NCBI GenBank assembly: GCA_021852325.1
Contig: JAJZNM010000046.1
Span: 1 to 8,600, forward strand
Origin: Pseudomonadota bacterium
Lineage (GTDB): Bacteria; Pseudomonadota; Gammaproteobacteria; JAKAQQ01
DNA length: 8,600 bases
Direction of reading: 5' to 3'
Position 1 is the stretch's first letter. Each line of letters opens with the position of its first letter. Below the pieces are notes generated by a model. The model worked only from the letters and a program-made list of their open reading frames with translations. It ran no database searches and was not told where the DNA came from. Both the position numbers and the translations under genes were made by a program. Below, piece after piece: positions 1 to 5,798 of this stretch.

Positions 1-1
1 C

Positions 2-235
2 TACCATGAGCTCGCCGATCCCGCCGAACAGGCGATGCGCTTTGAATCCGACCGGTCGCTGCGCCGCAAGCTCGGCCGGCCGGATGTCGAACCGGATACC
101 CGCTATCTTGCGGCCTTGGAAGCCGGTTTACCGGATTGTTCAGGGGTTGCCATCGGCTTTGACCGGATCGTCCTTTTGGCCTCCGGTGCCCGGCGTCTTT
201 CCGAGACGGTCTCGTTTCCCTTTGCCCAGGCGTGA
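2..235 (+). CDS. epmA: EF-P (R)-beta-lysine ligase EpmA, C-terminal end (5' truncated by window edge)
   Basis: Only the last 77 codons are present; the gene enters from the left edge and ends with TGA at 233-235. EpmA (GenX/PoxA/YjeA) is a class II lysyl-tRNA synthetase paralogue that attaches (R)-beta-lysine to a conserved lysine of elongation factor P, which helps ribosomes pass polyproline stretches. The visible part matches the family's C-terminal end: YHELADPAEQ, then an AMRFE segment, the D-x-R-YLAALEAGLPDCSG stretch, and class II motif 3 as GVAIGFDR, whose arginine contacts ATP. No anticodon-binding domain would be expected, and none can be judged here. The next gene's Shine-Dalgarno overlaps the stop codon (TGAGGT), which suggests co-transcription. 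The main alternative, the C-terminus of a true LysS, is less likely because the sequence before and after motif 3 reads as EpmA-type. Family assignment comes from recognition, not a search. Confidence 0.88.
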   Translation, partial: YHELADPAEQAMRFESDRSLRRKLGRPDVEPDTRYLAALEAGLPDCSGVAIGFDRIVLLASGARRLSETVSFPFAQA

Positions 236-248
236 GGTCGGTATACGC

Positions 249-749
249 ATGATCCACTCGGCCTCAAACATCGATCAGGGACCCGGTTTTTATGTCGCGC
301 TCCACCGTGCGCTCGCAGCGCTTTTCGAAGGGGAACGCGACCCGATCGCCAATACCGCCAACATGGCAGCACTCGTTTTTCAGGAAATGGAGCGGGTGAG
401 CTGGGCCGGTTTCTATTTCAGGCGCGGGGCCGAACTCGTGCTTGGACCCTTCCAGGGTCCGCCGGCGTGTATCCGGATACCCTTCGGGGAAGGTGTCTGC
501 GGCCAGGCTGCACGCTCCGGTAAGATCCTGAGGGTGGAGGATGTCCAGGCATTCCCCGGCCATATTGCCTGCGATCCCCGCGCGCGCAGCGAGCTCGTGA
601 TCCCGCTATCGGTCGCAGGATCGGTAGTCGGGGTTTTTGACCTCGACAGCCATGTGCCCGGACGTTTCCACGAGTCCGATGAAGACGGATTGGCCACCTG
701 CGTGCGTTTACTCGAGGGGGCAGTCGACTGGCCGGAATCTCGCCCGTGA
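249..749 (+). CDS. msrC: Free methionine-(R)-sulfoxide reductase (GAF domain, fRMsr/YebR type)
   Basis: This 166-residue protein is essentially one GAF domain and is close in length to E. coli YebR/MsrC (about 165). It reduces free L-methionine-(R)-sulfoxide in the cytosol, using thioredoxin-type reductant, as part of oxidative damage repair. The family hallmarks are visible: WAGFY at about 52-56, LGPFQGPPACIRI at 65-77, FGEGVCG at 79-85, a VEDVQAFPGHIACD stretch at 96-109, and VGVFDLDS at 127-134. Cys74, Cys84 and Cys108 have spacings of 10 and 24, the same as the catalytic/resolving triad of the E. coli enzyme. The reading frame is open further upstream, but that part overlaps epmA out of frame. 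The ATG at 249 is preferred because it is preceded by TGAGGT (233-238, 10-nt spacer after GAGGT) and gives the normal family length. It lies 13 nt after epmA, so coupling is likely. A generic signalling GAF protein is unlikely given the cysteines. Confidence 0.92.
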   Translation: MIHSASNIDQGPGFYVALHRALAALFEGERDPIANTANMAALVFQEMERVSWAGFYFRRGAELVLGPFQGPPACIRIPFGEGVCGQAARSGKILRVEDVQAFPGHIACDPRARSELVIPLSVAGSVVGVFDLDSHVPGRFHESDEDGLATCVRLLEGAVDWPESRP

Positions 750-783
750 TGGATCGCCGGAAACGCCCGTCCGGAAGGCATCC

Positions 784-818
784 TTATCCACAGAAGCTGT
801 GGAAAACTCTGTGGATGA
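784..818. promoter_or_regulatory. Cluster of three DnaA-box-like 9-mers
   Basis: Box 1 at 784-792 is TTATCCACA on the + strand, the exact strong E. coli DnaA box. Box 2 at 798-806 is TGTGGAAAA, which on the minus strand reads TTTTCCACA and fits the relaxed consensus TTWTNCACA. Box 3 at 810-818 is TGTGGATGA, minus strand TCATCCACA, one mismatch from consensus. Boxes 2 and 3 share orientation 12 bp apart; box 1 faces them. Boxes 1 and 2 also form an inverted repeat, TCCACAG (787-793) and CTGTGGA (797-803), with a 3-nt loop. The motif matches are seen directly; DnaA binding is inferred. Because the neighbouring genes converge, the site is not an obvious promoter element. It could be a DnaA titration or initiation-control site or part of an origin. 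Confidence 0.6.
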
Positions 819-870
819 GGAGCGTGGAGGTTAATCCGGAGCCTTGAGAATGGCGTGCTTCCACGGTAGC

Positions 871-930
871 GGATAATTGTTGCTCATCCATAAATAATAT
901 TTATTTCAACTAGATACGTGATACTGCCGG
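871..930. other. AT-rich segment with perfect 15-bp palindrome, possible DNA-unwinding element
   Basis: Counting bases, this 60-nt stretch has 20 G/C (33%), and 891-910 has 2 of 20, in an otherwise GC-rich window. At 892-906 lies AAATAATATTTATTT, a perfect inverted repeat of AAATAA and TTATTT around TAT. Just before it, TCATCCATA (883-891) is a weak DnaA-box-like word with two mismatches. The segment begins 53 bp past the last DnaA-like box, the kind of layout in which an unwinding element can stand beside a box cluster. The composition is observed; the unwinding role is inference. Confidence 0.4.
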
Positions 931-1103
931 AAATGGATTTGAGATTGACGCGCATGTTGTCCAAATGTGGCCGTAGTGGCGTGGCATGTGCATAAATCAT
1001 TTCGGCAGAGTGCTCTGGAGCGGGGTGCGGATGGACGGGTTTGGGGAGTCTTTGGGTTTCGTGAGCGATTCCCGGCAGTTGGCAGGGAAGGCGTCCAACC
1101 CGC

Positions 1104-1973
1104 TCAGGATGCCATCTCGGGGCGGGCGAGGGCTTCCCCGACGAGTAGCGTCCCGGTTTCGTGAAGAGGCTTCCAGATCGCATATGGAGCGATGACCAAG
1201 ACACTCGAACCGTAGTTGAAGCGGCCGATTTCGTCGCCGCGCCCGAAGGCAGTACCCACGCCGCTGGCCAAGGCCTCGCGAAAAGACTGGCCGGTGTCGC
1301 GCCACGCAAGACGCGCCGGACACCAGGGGGTTTCGATCCCGCCGACGAGACGTGCGGCGACTAGGATGAGGAGGAGGGGCCCGTGGCGGGTCGCGAACGT
1401 GAGCAGCACCCGTTCGTTGCCCGCGAGAATCTCCGGGTGGCGGGCAACCCGGTCCGGCCGCACCGAACGGAACCGGCCCGGGATCCATTCTGCCCGGATC
1501 AGGCGGCCCGCATCGGGCATGTGCACGCGGTGGTAGTTTCGGGGGGCGAGATAACAGTTGAAGAAGTACGCTTGCGGGTTGAAGAGCCCTGCTTCAGGCA
1601 CGGATGGGCCGATGAGGCCATGCCAGGAAAAGCGCACGCCCTTGACCGAGACGAGGCCCGAGGGGCTCGCCACCCCGAGACTGACCAGTGTCCCGTCGAC
1701 CGGGGATGAAAGGCACGGTGGCGGGGCTGGCGTCCTCGCCCCCGCCTTGAGGGCGCGTGTGAAAAAAGCGTTGAAGTGCGGATAGCGGTCCGGGTCACAT
1801 TCGGCGGCCTCGTTGAGGTCGACGCCGAAGATCGAGATGAAGCTCCGGATGAGGAGCCGCCGGACCCAGGGAATCTCGCAGCGGGTGAGGGCGTCAAGCG
1901 CTGCGAGGAACCAGCGCTCGGGTGCCGGGATCCGGCGTAGAGGGAGGGTCAGGGCGTGAGGCGTCGGATCCAC
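1104..1973 (-). CDS. psd: Phosphatidylserine decarboxylase proenzyme
   Basis: This 289-residue protein, a normal length for bacterial Psd, decarboxylates phosphatidylserine to phosphatidylethanolamine at the inner membrane. Visible family features are FNAFFTRALKAGAR at 67-80, SPVDG at 90-94 with the catalytic-triad Asp93, YHRVHMP at 147-153 with the conserved histidines, GNERVLL at 185-191, and VGGIETPW at 210-217. Near the C-terminus RFNYGSSV (251-258) stands where most homologues have F-x-LGSTV. Self-cleavage would occur between Gly255 and Ser256, leaving a 255-residue beta chain and a 34-residue alpha chain whose Ser256 becomes the pyruvoyl group. The start used is a GTG (1971-1973) inside the end of the upstream flavin reductase gene, a 25-nt overlap. 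No good Shine-Dalgarno is visible, so translational coupling is likely and the exact start is uncertain. No terminator is apparent downstream. Confidence 0.93.
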   Translation of the reverse strand: MDPTPHALTLPLRRIPAPERWFLAALDALTRCEIPWVRRLLIRSFISIFGVDLNEAAECDPDRYPHFNAFFTRALKAGARTPAPPPCLSSPVDGTLVSLGVASPSGLVSVKGVRFSWHGLIGPSVPEAGLFNPQAYFFNCYLAPRNYHRVHMPDAGRLIRAEWIPGRFRSVRPDRVARHPEILAGNERVLLTFATRHGPLLLILVAARLVGGIETPWCPARLAWRDTGQSFREALASGVGTAFGRGDEIGRFNYGSSVLVIAPYAIWKPLHETGTLLVGEALARPEMAS

Positions 1974-2506
1974 TGCTCGAATGCCAGAAGCCAGGTCTTG
2001 AGGAGATCGCGGGTCGTGGGATCGGTGAGGTGCCCCGCGGCATCGAACTTGTGGGCGGCATCGGGAACGATGATCTCGGGACGCTGAAGGAGCTTCGCAT
2101 CCAGGTAGATAAAAACCTGGCGTAGGTGCATTTGCGCCCGGACGGTGCCGAACAGGGTCGGACTCGCGCCCATGATGGCGACGGGTTTGTCGAGAAACGG
2201 CTGGTCGGGCGGCCGGGAAACCCAGTCGATCGCGTTCTTGAGGATGCCGGAATAGGAATAGTTGTATTCCGGTGTCGCGATCAGGACCCCATCGGCGGCA
2301 CCGATCTTCTGGCGGAGCTCGGCGACAGGTTCCGGGAAACCCCCGGCGCGAATGTCTTCGTTGTAGGGCGGGATCATGCCGAGCGGTAAGGACTCGAGGT
2401 CCAGTCCCGGAGGCAGGAGTTCCCGGGCCGCTTCCATGAGCCCGAGATTGTACGAGCGCGACCGGAGGCTCCCAACCAGTCCGACCAGGTGGAGGTGCTT
2501 GCTCAT
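1949..2506 (-). CDS. NADPH-dependent FMN reductase / quinone reductase family flavoprotein
   Basis: This 185-residue cytosolic protein has the flavodoxin-like fold of the NADPH-dependent FMN reductase family (ChrR/YieF, azoreductase and ArsH relatives). Such enzymes use a tightly bound FMN to reduce quinones, azo dyes, chromate or free flavin with NAD(P)H. The N-terminus reads beta-strand LHLVGLVGS followed by the phosphate-binding loop GSLRSRSYN (12-20). TPEYN at 78-82 leads into the diagnostic SGILKNAIDWVSRP (86-99), which corresponds to the usual PGxLKNAIDW. GASPTLFGTVRAQMHLRQV (113-131) is the family's third block. The ATG at 2506 is chosen because the GS-x-R loop then sits at the usual distance from the N-terminus; longer in-frame starts run into the divergent promoter. 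The Shine-Dalgarno is weak (AGAGA). The gene runs into psd with overlapping ends. The physiological substrate cannot be told from sequence, so no symbol is given. Confidence 0.9.
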   Translation of the reverse strand: MSKHLHLVGLVGSLRSRSYNLGLMEAARELLPPGLDLESLPLGMIPPYNEDIRAGGFPEPVAELRQKIGAADGVLIATPEYNYSYSGILKNAIDWVSRPPDQPFLDKPVAIMGASPTLFGTVRAQMHLRQVFIYLDAKLLQRPEIIVPDAAHKFDAAGHLTDPTTRDLLKTWLLAFEQWIRRLTP

Positions 2507-2536
2507 GACGAGGTCTCTGCTTCCGCGAGGATCATT

Positions 2537-2547
2537 TATAGTATAAA
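2537..2547. promoter_or_regulatory. Symmetrical bidirectional -10 region of the reductase/prmB divergent promoter
   Basis: The perfect 13-bp palindrome TTTATAGTATAAA (2535-2547, centred on G2541) lies in the 76-nt gap between the divergent reductase and prmB genes. On the + strand it offers TATAGT (2537-2542) or TATAAA (2542-2547) as -10. On the minus strand it offers TATACT (2545-2540). For the minus strand, TCGACT at 2567-2562 with a 16-nt spacer is a possible -35 matching 4 of 6 positions. No good + strand -35 is visible. Expected start points would be about 2533 (-) and about 2549-2554 (+). The palindrome is seen directly; promoter function is inferred. Confidence 0.5.
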
Positions 2548-2576
2548 GGTCGGCAGGCTCAAGTCGATGGCCGACC
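2548..2576. repeat. 7-bp perfect inverted repeat in the prmB leader
   Basis: GGTCGGC at 2548-2554 pairs exactly with GCCGACC at 2570-2576 across a 15-nt loop. It lies just after the putative + strand -10 and ends 6 nt before the prmB ATG. It could be a protein operator or an mRNA hairpin occluding the ribosome-binding site; no strong Shine-Dalgarno is visible there. In this GC-rich sequence a chance repeat is also possible. Confidence 0.3.
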
Positions 2577-2582
2577 CGCGCG

Positions 2583-3548
2583 ATGACGATCCCGCACATG
2601 AACCCCAAAACCCAGCCTCTGCCCTTGACCCCCGGGACCGAAATCCCCGATCCCGGGGCGATCGATCATCTGGAAACCGGCCAGGATTGGATCCGCTACA
2701 CCGCGAGTTGTCTCGCGGGAGCCGATCTCGCCTATGGACAAGGCACTGACGATGCCCTGGAAGAGGCGGAGCGGCTGGTCTTTGCCGTGCTGCACTGGGA
2801 TCCCGACTGGCCTTCCGGCCATCTCAGTGGCCGACTGCTTCCTGGCGAACGCCGGGCCATTGCCACGCTGATCGCACGCCGGATCCGGGAGCAAAGGCCC
2901 CTTGCGTATCTCGTCCGTGAAGCGTATTTTTTCGGGCTGCGTCTTCATGTCGATGAGCGCGTCCTGATTCCCCGTTCACCGATCGGCGAACTCCTGGATC
3001 AGCATTTCGAACCCTGGATCCAGAGCCATGAGGTACATCGCATTCTCGACTTCGGGACCGGCTCGGGTGCGCTCGCGGTCGGTTGTGCACTGGCGTTCCC
3101 GGATGCCGAGGTCGATGCCATCGACCGTTCCCCAGCCGCACTCGAGGTGGCGGCGATCAACCGGGACCGGTATGGACTCGGGCCAAGGATGCGGCTGCTT
3201 TGCTCCGACGGGTTTCAGGCCTTGGCCGGATGCCGCTATGATCTCATCGTGGCCAATCCCCCTTATGTCGATCCCCGCGGCCTGGAAGATCTCCCGCCCG
3301 AGTTCACCTGTGAGCCCCCTTCCGCGCTGGCTGCCGGACCCCACGGGCTTGATGTGATCGAGACCTTGTTGGCGGGCGCAACCGCCCATCTCGCGCCACA
3401 AGGCACACTCGTCCTCGAGGTGGGCGGGGCGTTGTGGGCCCTCGAGGAGCGCTGGCCGGAAATCGGCTGGTCGTGGCCGGAACTCGCGAGCGGACGCCGT
3501 GATGTCCTCGTGGTGACCCGTCCGGTGCTCGAAGCAGCAGGTTTCTAG
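2583..3548 (+). CDS. prmB: Ribosomal protein uL3 glutamine N5-methyltransferase PrmB
   Basis: This SAM-dependent class I methyltransferase of 321 residues (E. coli PrmB is about 310) methylates a glutamine of ribosomal protein uL3. Visible features are a PrmB/PrmC-type N-terminal helical domain, RPLAYL at 105-110, DERVLIPRSPIGELL at 124-138, the SAM-binding loop DFGTGSGALAV at 156-166, and the catalytic NPPY at 225-228. The PRSPI block, rather than the PRPET of PrmC, separates it from the release-factor methyltransferase. The directly following aroC supports this, since prmB-aroC is a recurrent gammaproteobacterial pair. The start is uncertain: ATG 2583 and ATG 2598 are in frame, neither has a good Shine-Dalgarno, and the first 26 residues look unconserved. 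It is the first gene of the rightward block, downstream of the symmetrical divergent promoter. Confidence 0.93.
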   Translation: MTIPHMNPKTQPLPLTPGTEIPDPGAIDHLETGQDWIRYTASCLAGADLAYGQGTDDALEEAERLVFAVLHWDPDWPSGHLSGRLLPGERRAIATLIARRIREQRPLAYLVREAYFFGLRLHVDERVLIPRSPIGELLDQHFEPWIQSHEVHRILDFGTGSGALAVGCALAFPDAEVDAIDRSPAALEVAAINRDRYGLGPRMRLLCSDGFQALAGCRYDLIVANPPYVDPRGLEDLPPEFTCEPPSALAAGPHGLDVIETLLAGATAHLAPQGTLVLEVGGALWALEERWPEIGWSWPELASGRRDVLVVTRPVLEAAGF

Positions 3549-4661
3549 ATGTCCGGCAGCCACTTCGGGAAACTGTTCAGCGTCACGACCTTCGGAGAAA
3601 GCCATGGCCCATCGCTCGGTGCGATCGTCGACGGCTGCCCGCCCGGTCTGCCACTCGAGGCGGCCGATCTGCAGCAGGACCTCGACCGCCGCAGGCCGGG
3701 CCAGTCACGCCATACCTCCCAAAGACACGAAGCGGACCGGGTCGAGATCCTCTCGGGCGTTTACGAAGGCGTGACCACCGGGACCCCGATCGGTCTCGTG
3801 ATCGCGAACACGGATGCCCGTCCGGGTGATTACCGCGAACTCGCCCAGATCTTGCGGCCTGGACATGGCGACTACCCCTACCTCATGAAGTATGGCCATC
3901 GCGATTATCGGGGTGGCGGGCGAGCATCGGCGCGCGAGACCGCGATGCGGGTTGCCGCGGGTGCAATTGCCCGGAAGTATCTTGCGCTTGAGTTCGGCAT
4001 CGGGATCGTGGGCTGGCTCGACGGGATCGGATCCCTGCGTTTTGCCGGTCGTCCACCGCGCGTGCGGCCCGACAACGATTTTTTCGCACCCGAGGAGGAA
4101 TGGCTCGCGCCGATTGCGGAGCTCATCGAGTCACTCAGGCGTGAAGGCGATTCCGTGGGTGCGCGGGTCGGAGTGGTGGCCTACGGGGTGCCCGTGGGCT
4201 GGGGTGATCCGGTTTTCGACAAACTGGATGCGACTTTGGCCCACGCTTTGATGAGCATCGGCGCCGTCAAGGGGGTCGAAATCGGTGATGGCTTTAAGGC
4301 GGCTTTCCAGCGCGGCAGTGAGCACCGCGATGCGATCACCCCGGATGGTTTCCGGACCAATCATGCCGGTGGGATCCTGGCCGGGATTTCGACCGGACAG
4401 GCCATCTGCGCCTATCTCGCATTCAAGCCCACCTCAAGCATCCGCCTGCCGATTGCCTCCGTGGGAACCGACGGTCAACCTCGGGAGGTTCTGGTCAAGG
4501 GCCGGCATGACCCCTGTGTCGGGATCCGGGGAGTGCCGGTTGCTGAAGCGATGGTGGCACTCACGCTCATGGATCATGCCCTGAGGCAGCGAGGGCAAAA
4601 CGGCGCGGTCACCCCGCCCATGCGCCCGGTTCCGGGCAGCATCGGGCCGGATGAGGAGTGA
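3549..4661 (+). CDS. aroC: Chorismate synthase
   Basis: This 370-residue enzyme is a normal length for the family. It converts 5-enolpyruvylshikimate-3-phosphate to chorismate, the last shikimate-pathway step and the branch point to aromatic amino acids, folate and quinones. It needs reduced FMN. The first signature GESHG is at 16-20; RRPGQSRHTSQRHE (48-61) and ILSGVYEGVTTGTPI (67-81) form the substrate pocket; RPGHGDY at 103-109 includes conserved His106. The second signature, GRASARETAMRVAAGAIA, is at 124-141. The C-terminal blocks are NHAGGILAGISTGQ (271-284), FKPTSSI (292-298) and RHDPCVGIRGVPVAEAMV (319-336). The ATG follows the prmB TAG with no gap, so it is probably translated by ribosomes leaving prmB; an AGG lies upstream inside prmB. 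All key residues look intact, so I expect an active enzyme. Confidence 0.97.
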   Translation: MSGSHFGKLFSVTTFGESHGPSLGAIVDGCPPGLPLEAADLQQDLDRRRPGQSRHTSQRHEADRVEILSGVYEGVTTGTPIGLVIANTDARPGDYRELAQILRPGHGDYPYLMKYGHRDYRGGGRASARETAMRVAAGAIARKYLALEFGIGIVGWLDGIGSLRFAGRPPRVRPDNDFFAPEEEWLAPIAELIESLRREGDSVGARVGVVAYGVPVGWGDPVFDKLDATLAHALMSIGAVKGVEIGDGFKAAFQRGSEHRDAITPDGFRTNHAGGILAGISTGQAICAYLAFKPTSSIRLPIASVGTDGQPREVLVKGRHDPCVGIRGVPVAEAMVALTLMDHALRQRGQNGAVTPPMRPVPGSIGPDEE

Positions 4662-4663
4662 GG
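4653..4663 (+). promoter_or_regulatory. Ribosome-binding site that decides the asd start
   Basis: GAGGAG (4653-4658) and TGAGG (4659-4663) lie just ahead of the ATG at 4669, with the aroC stop TGA (4659-4661) embedded in the second. The alternative in-frame ATG at 4651 would place this purine-rich stretch inside the coding sequence and leave no ribosome-binding site upstream. The 4669 start is therefore preferred. Confidence 0.65.
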
Positions 4664-4668
4664 TACGC

Positions 4669-5730
4669 ATGAAATCCAGGGGGACGGAAGGCCGGGCGCT
4701 TGATCCCGGCCATCTGCGGGTGGCCGTGGTCGGGGCCACTGGGCTCGTCGGGCAGACGATCGTCGAGATCCTCGCCGACCGTGCGTTCCCGCTCGATGTG
4801 CTCGAACTCGTGGCCAGCCCGGAATCGGTCGGAACCCCGATCCCGTTTGGTGCCCAGACGCTGAGGACCCGATCGCTCGACACGTTTGATTTTGCAAGTG
4901 TTGATCTTGCGTTTTTCGCCCTCGACACCGAGCTCAGCGAACGCCATGTGCCTGAAGCCACGGAGGCGGGCTGTCTCGTGATCGACAACAGCCGCGCGTT
5001 TCGCCTGGACCCGGCCGTTCCGCTTGTGGTCCCCGAGGTTAATCCCGAAACCTTGCGTCAGGGGCTTGCCCGCGGGCTCTTCGCGAATCCCAACTGTTCA
5101 ACGATCGCCCTGGCCGTGGTCCTCAAGTGCCTCGATGATCTCGCCGGCCTCAAGCGGGTCGAAATTGCGACCTATCAGTCTGTCTCGGGTGCGGGCCGCG
5201 CCGGTCTCGAGGGGCTGTCCCGCGAGGCCGGGCGACGGCTCAACGGGCTCGACATCGAACCCGATGCGGTCTTCTACGGGGTGCCGATGGCCTTCAACGT
5301 GATCCCCCAGATCGACACCTTCGAAGGATCCGGATGGACGCGTGAGGAGATGAAGCTCGTCTGCGAGCTCAAGAAGATCCTGGAGCGGCCCGCGCTCGAG
5401 GTGAATCCCACGGCGGTACGGGTACCCGTCTTCTACGGGCACGCCGCTGCGGTCCACGCCCGGTTCCGTGAGCCCCTGACCCCCGCGCACGCGCGGGCCG
5501 CACTCGCCGCGGCGGAAGGGGTCAGGGTGATCGACGAACGGACGCCCGGCGGCTATCCGACCCCGGTGACCCACGCGGCGCTTCGGGACGAGATCTTCGT
5601 GGGGCGGATCCGGCAGGATCTCGATGTGCCGGAAGGTCTCAATTTATGGGTGGTCTCGGACAATGTCCGCAAGGGAGCGGCGCTCAATGCGGTCCAGATT
5701 GCCGAGCGGTTGGTAAAAATCCTTATTTGA
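4669..5730 (+). CDS. asd: Aspartate-semialdehyde dehydrogenase
   Basis: This 353-residue protein reduces L-4-aspartyl phosphate to L-aspartate-4-semialdehyde with NADPH, feeding lysine/diaminopimelate, threonine and methionine synthesis. The Rossmann motif GATGLVG is at 22-28 and DNSRAFRLD at 106-114. The catalytic nucleophile is Cys143 in ANPNCST (139-145). SGAGRAGLEGL at 173-183 and ELKKIL (233-238), with the usual glutamate, follow. Arg251 and the acid/base His258 lie in RVPVFYGH (251-258). After that histidine the usual GHSEAV reads GHAAAV, an apparent substitution outside the core catalytic pair. The start is the ATG at 4669, 7 nt past the aroC stop, and leaves a roughly 16-residue N-terminal lead before the Rossmann strand. 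The asd-fimV-truA order matches that known from Pseudomonas. Confidence in function is high; the start is less sure. Confidence 0.96.
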   Translation: MKSRGTEGRALDPGHLRVAVVGATGLVGQTIVEILADRAFPLDVLELVASPESVGTPIPFGAQTLRTRSLDTFDFASVDLAFFALDTELSERHVPEATEAGCLVIDNSRAFRLDPAVPLVVPEVNPETLRQGLARGLFANPNCSTIALAVVLKCLDDLAGLKRVEIATYQSVSGAGRAGLEGLSREAGRRLNGLDIEPDAVFYGVPMAFNVIPQIDTFEGSGWTREEMKLVCELKKILERPALEVNPTAVRVPVFYGHAAAVHARFREPLTPAHARAALAAAEGVRVIDERTPGGYPTPVTHAALRDEIFVGRIRQDLDVPEGLNLWVVSDNVRKGAALNAVQIAERLVKILI

Positions 5731-5738
5731 GCTATAGT
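5710..5738 (+). promoter_or_regulatory. Candidate sigma70-type promoter for fimV
   Basis: TTGGTA (5710-5715, 4 of 6 to TTGACA) and TATAGT (5733-5738, 5 of 6 to TATAAT) are separated by 17 nt. They span the last codons of asd and the start of the 68-nt asd-fimV gap. Transcription would begin near 5745, giving a leader of about 54 nt before fimV. This is based only on consensus match and position. Confidence 0.45.
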
Positions 5739-5780
5739 TGGGTTCTCTTCGTGAGAGATGACTTGAGTTCAAAGCTGGTC

Positions 5781-5788
5781 AGGGGAGG
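5781..5788 (+). promoter_or_regulatory. Strong ribosome-binding site that decides the fimV start
   Basis: AGGGGAGG ends 10 nt before the ATG at 5799. The frame is open back to 5646, but those upstream starts overlap asd and have no comparable site. The peptide from 5799 begins with a textbook signal sequence, which supports this start. Confidence 0.75.
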
Positions 5789-5798
5789 GCGAATACTC

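Larger units (their letters stand above)
750..1103. other. Non-coding gap between convergent genes
   Basis: This 354-nt stretch separates the 3' end of msrC (+) from the 3' end of psd (-). I see no convincing gene: the open frames crossing it are continuations of, or shadows from, the flanking genes. No clear rho-independent terminator (GC-rich stem followed by a T run) is visible for either gene. It does contain a DnaA-box-like cluster at 784-818 and an AT-rich segment at 871-930, listed separately. From about 931 to 1103 composition returns towards the window average and I recognise nothing. Confidence 0.8.

Noticed and set aside
755..775. CCGGA...TCCGG inverted repeat just after msrC as an intrinsic terminator
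   Set aside because: The stem is only 5 bp and lacks a T tract.
787..803. Hairpin TCCACAG/CTGTGGA as a terminator for msrC
   Set aside because: The stem is short and no T run follows on either strand; the DnaA-box interpretation fits better.
877..905. Possible promoter in the AT-rich patch (TTGTTG as -35)
   Set aside because: With a 17-nt spacer the -10 would be TTTATT, a poor match, and no gene downstream would use it because the flanking genes converge here.
884..1309. Long minus-strand open frame of 141 codons across the psd 3' end and the convergent gap
   Set aside because: It lies in another frame of psd, has Arg/Pro/Ala-rich composition typical of shadow frames in GC-rich DNA, and shows no recognisable domain.
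5744..5756. TCTC/GAGA mini-hairpin in the asd-fimV gap as an asd terminator or leader element
   Set aside because: A 4-bp stem with no T run is expected by chance; the sigma70-like promoter match is the better-supported feature.
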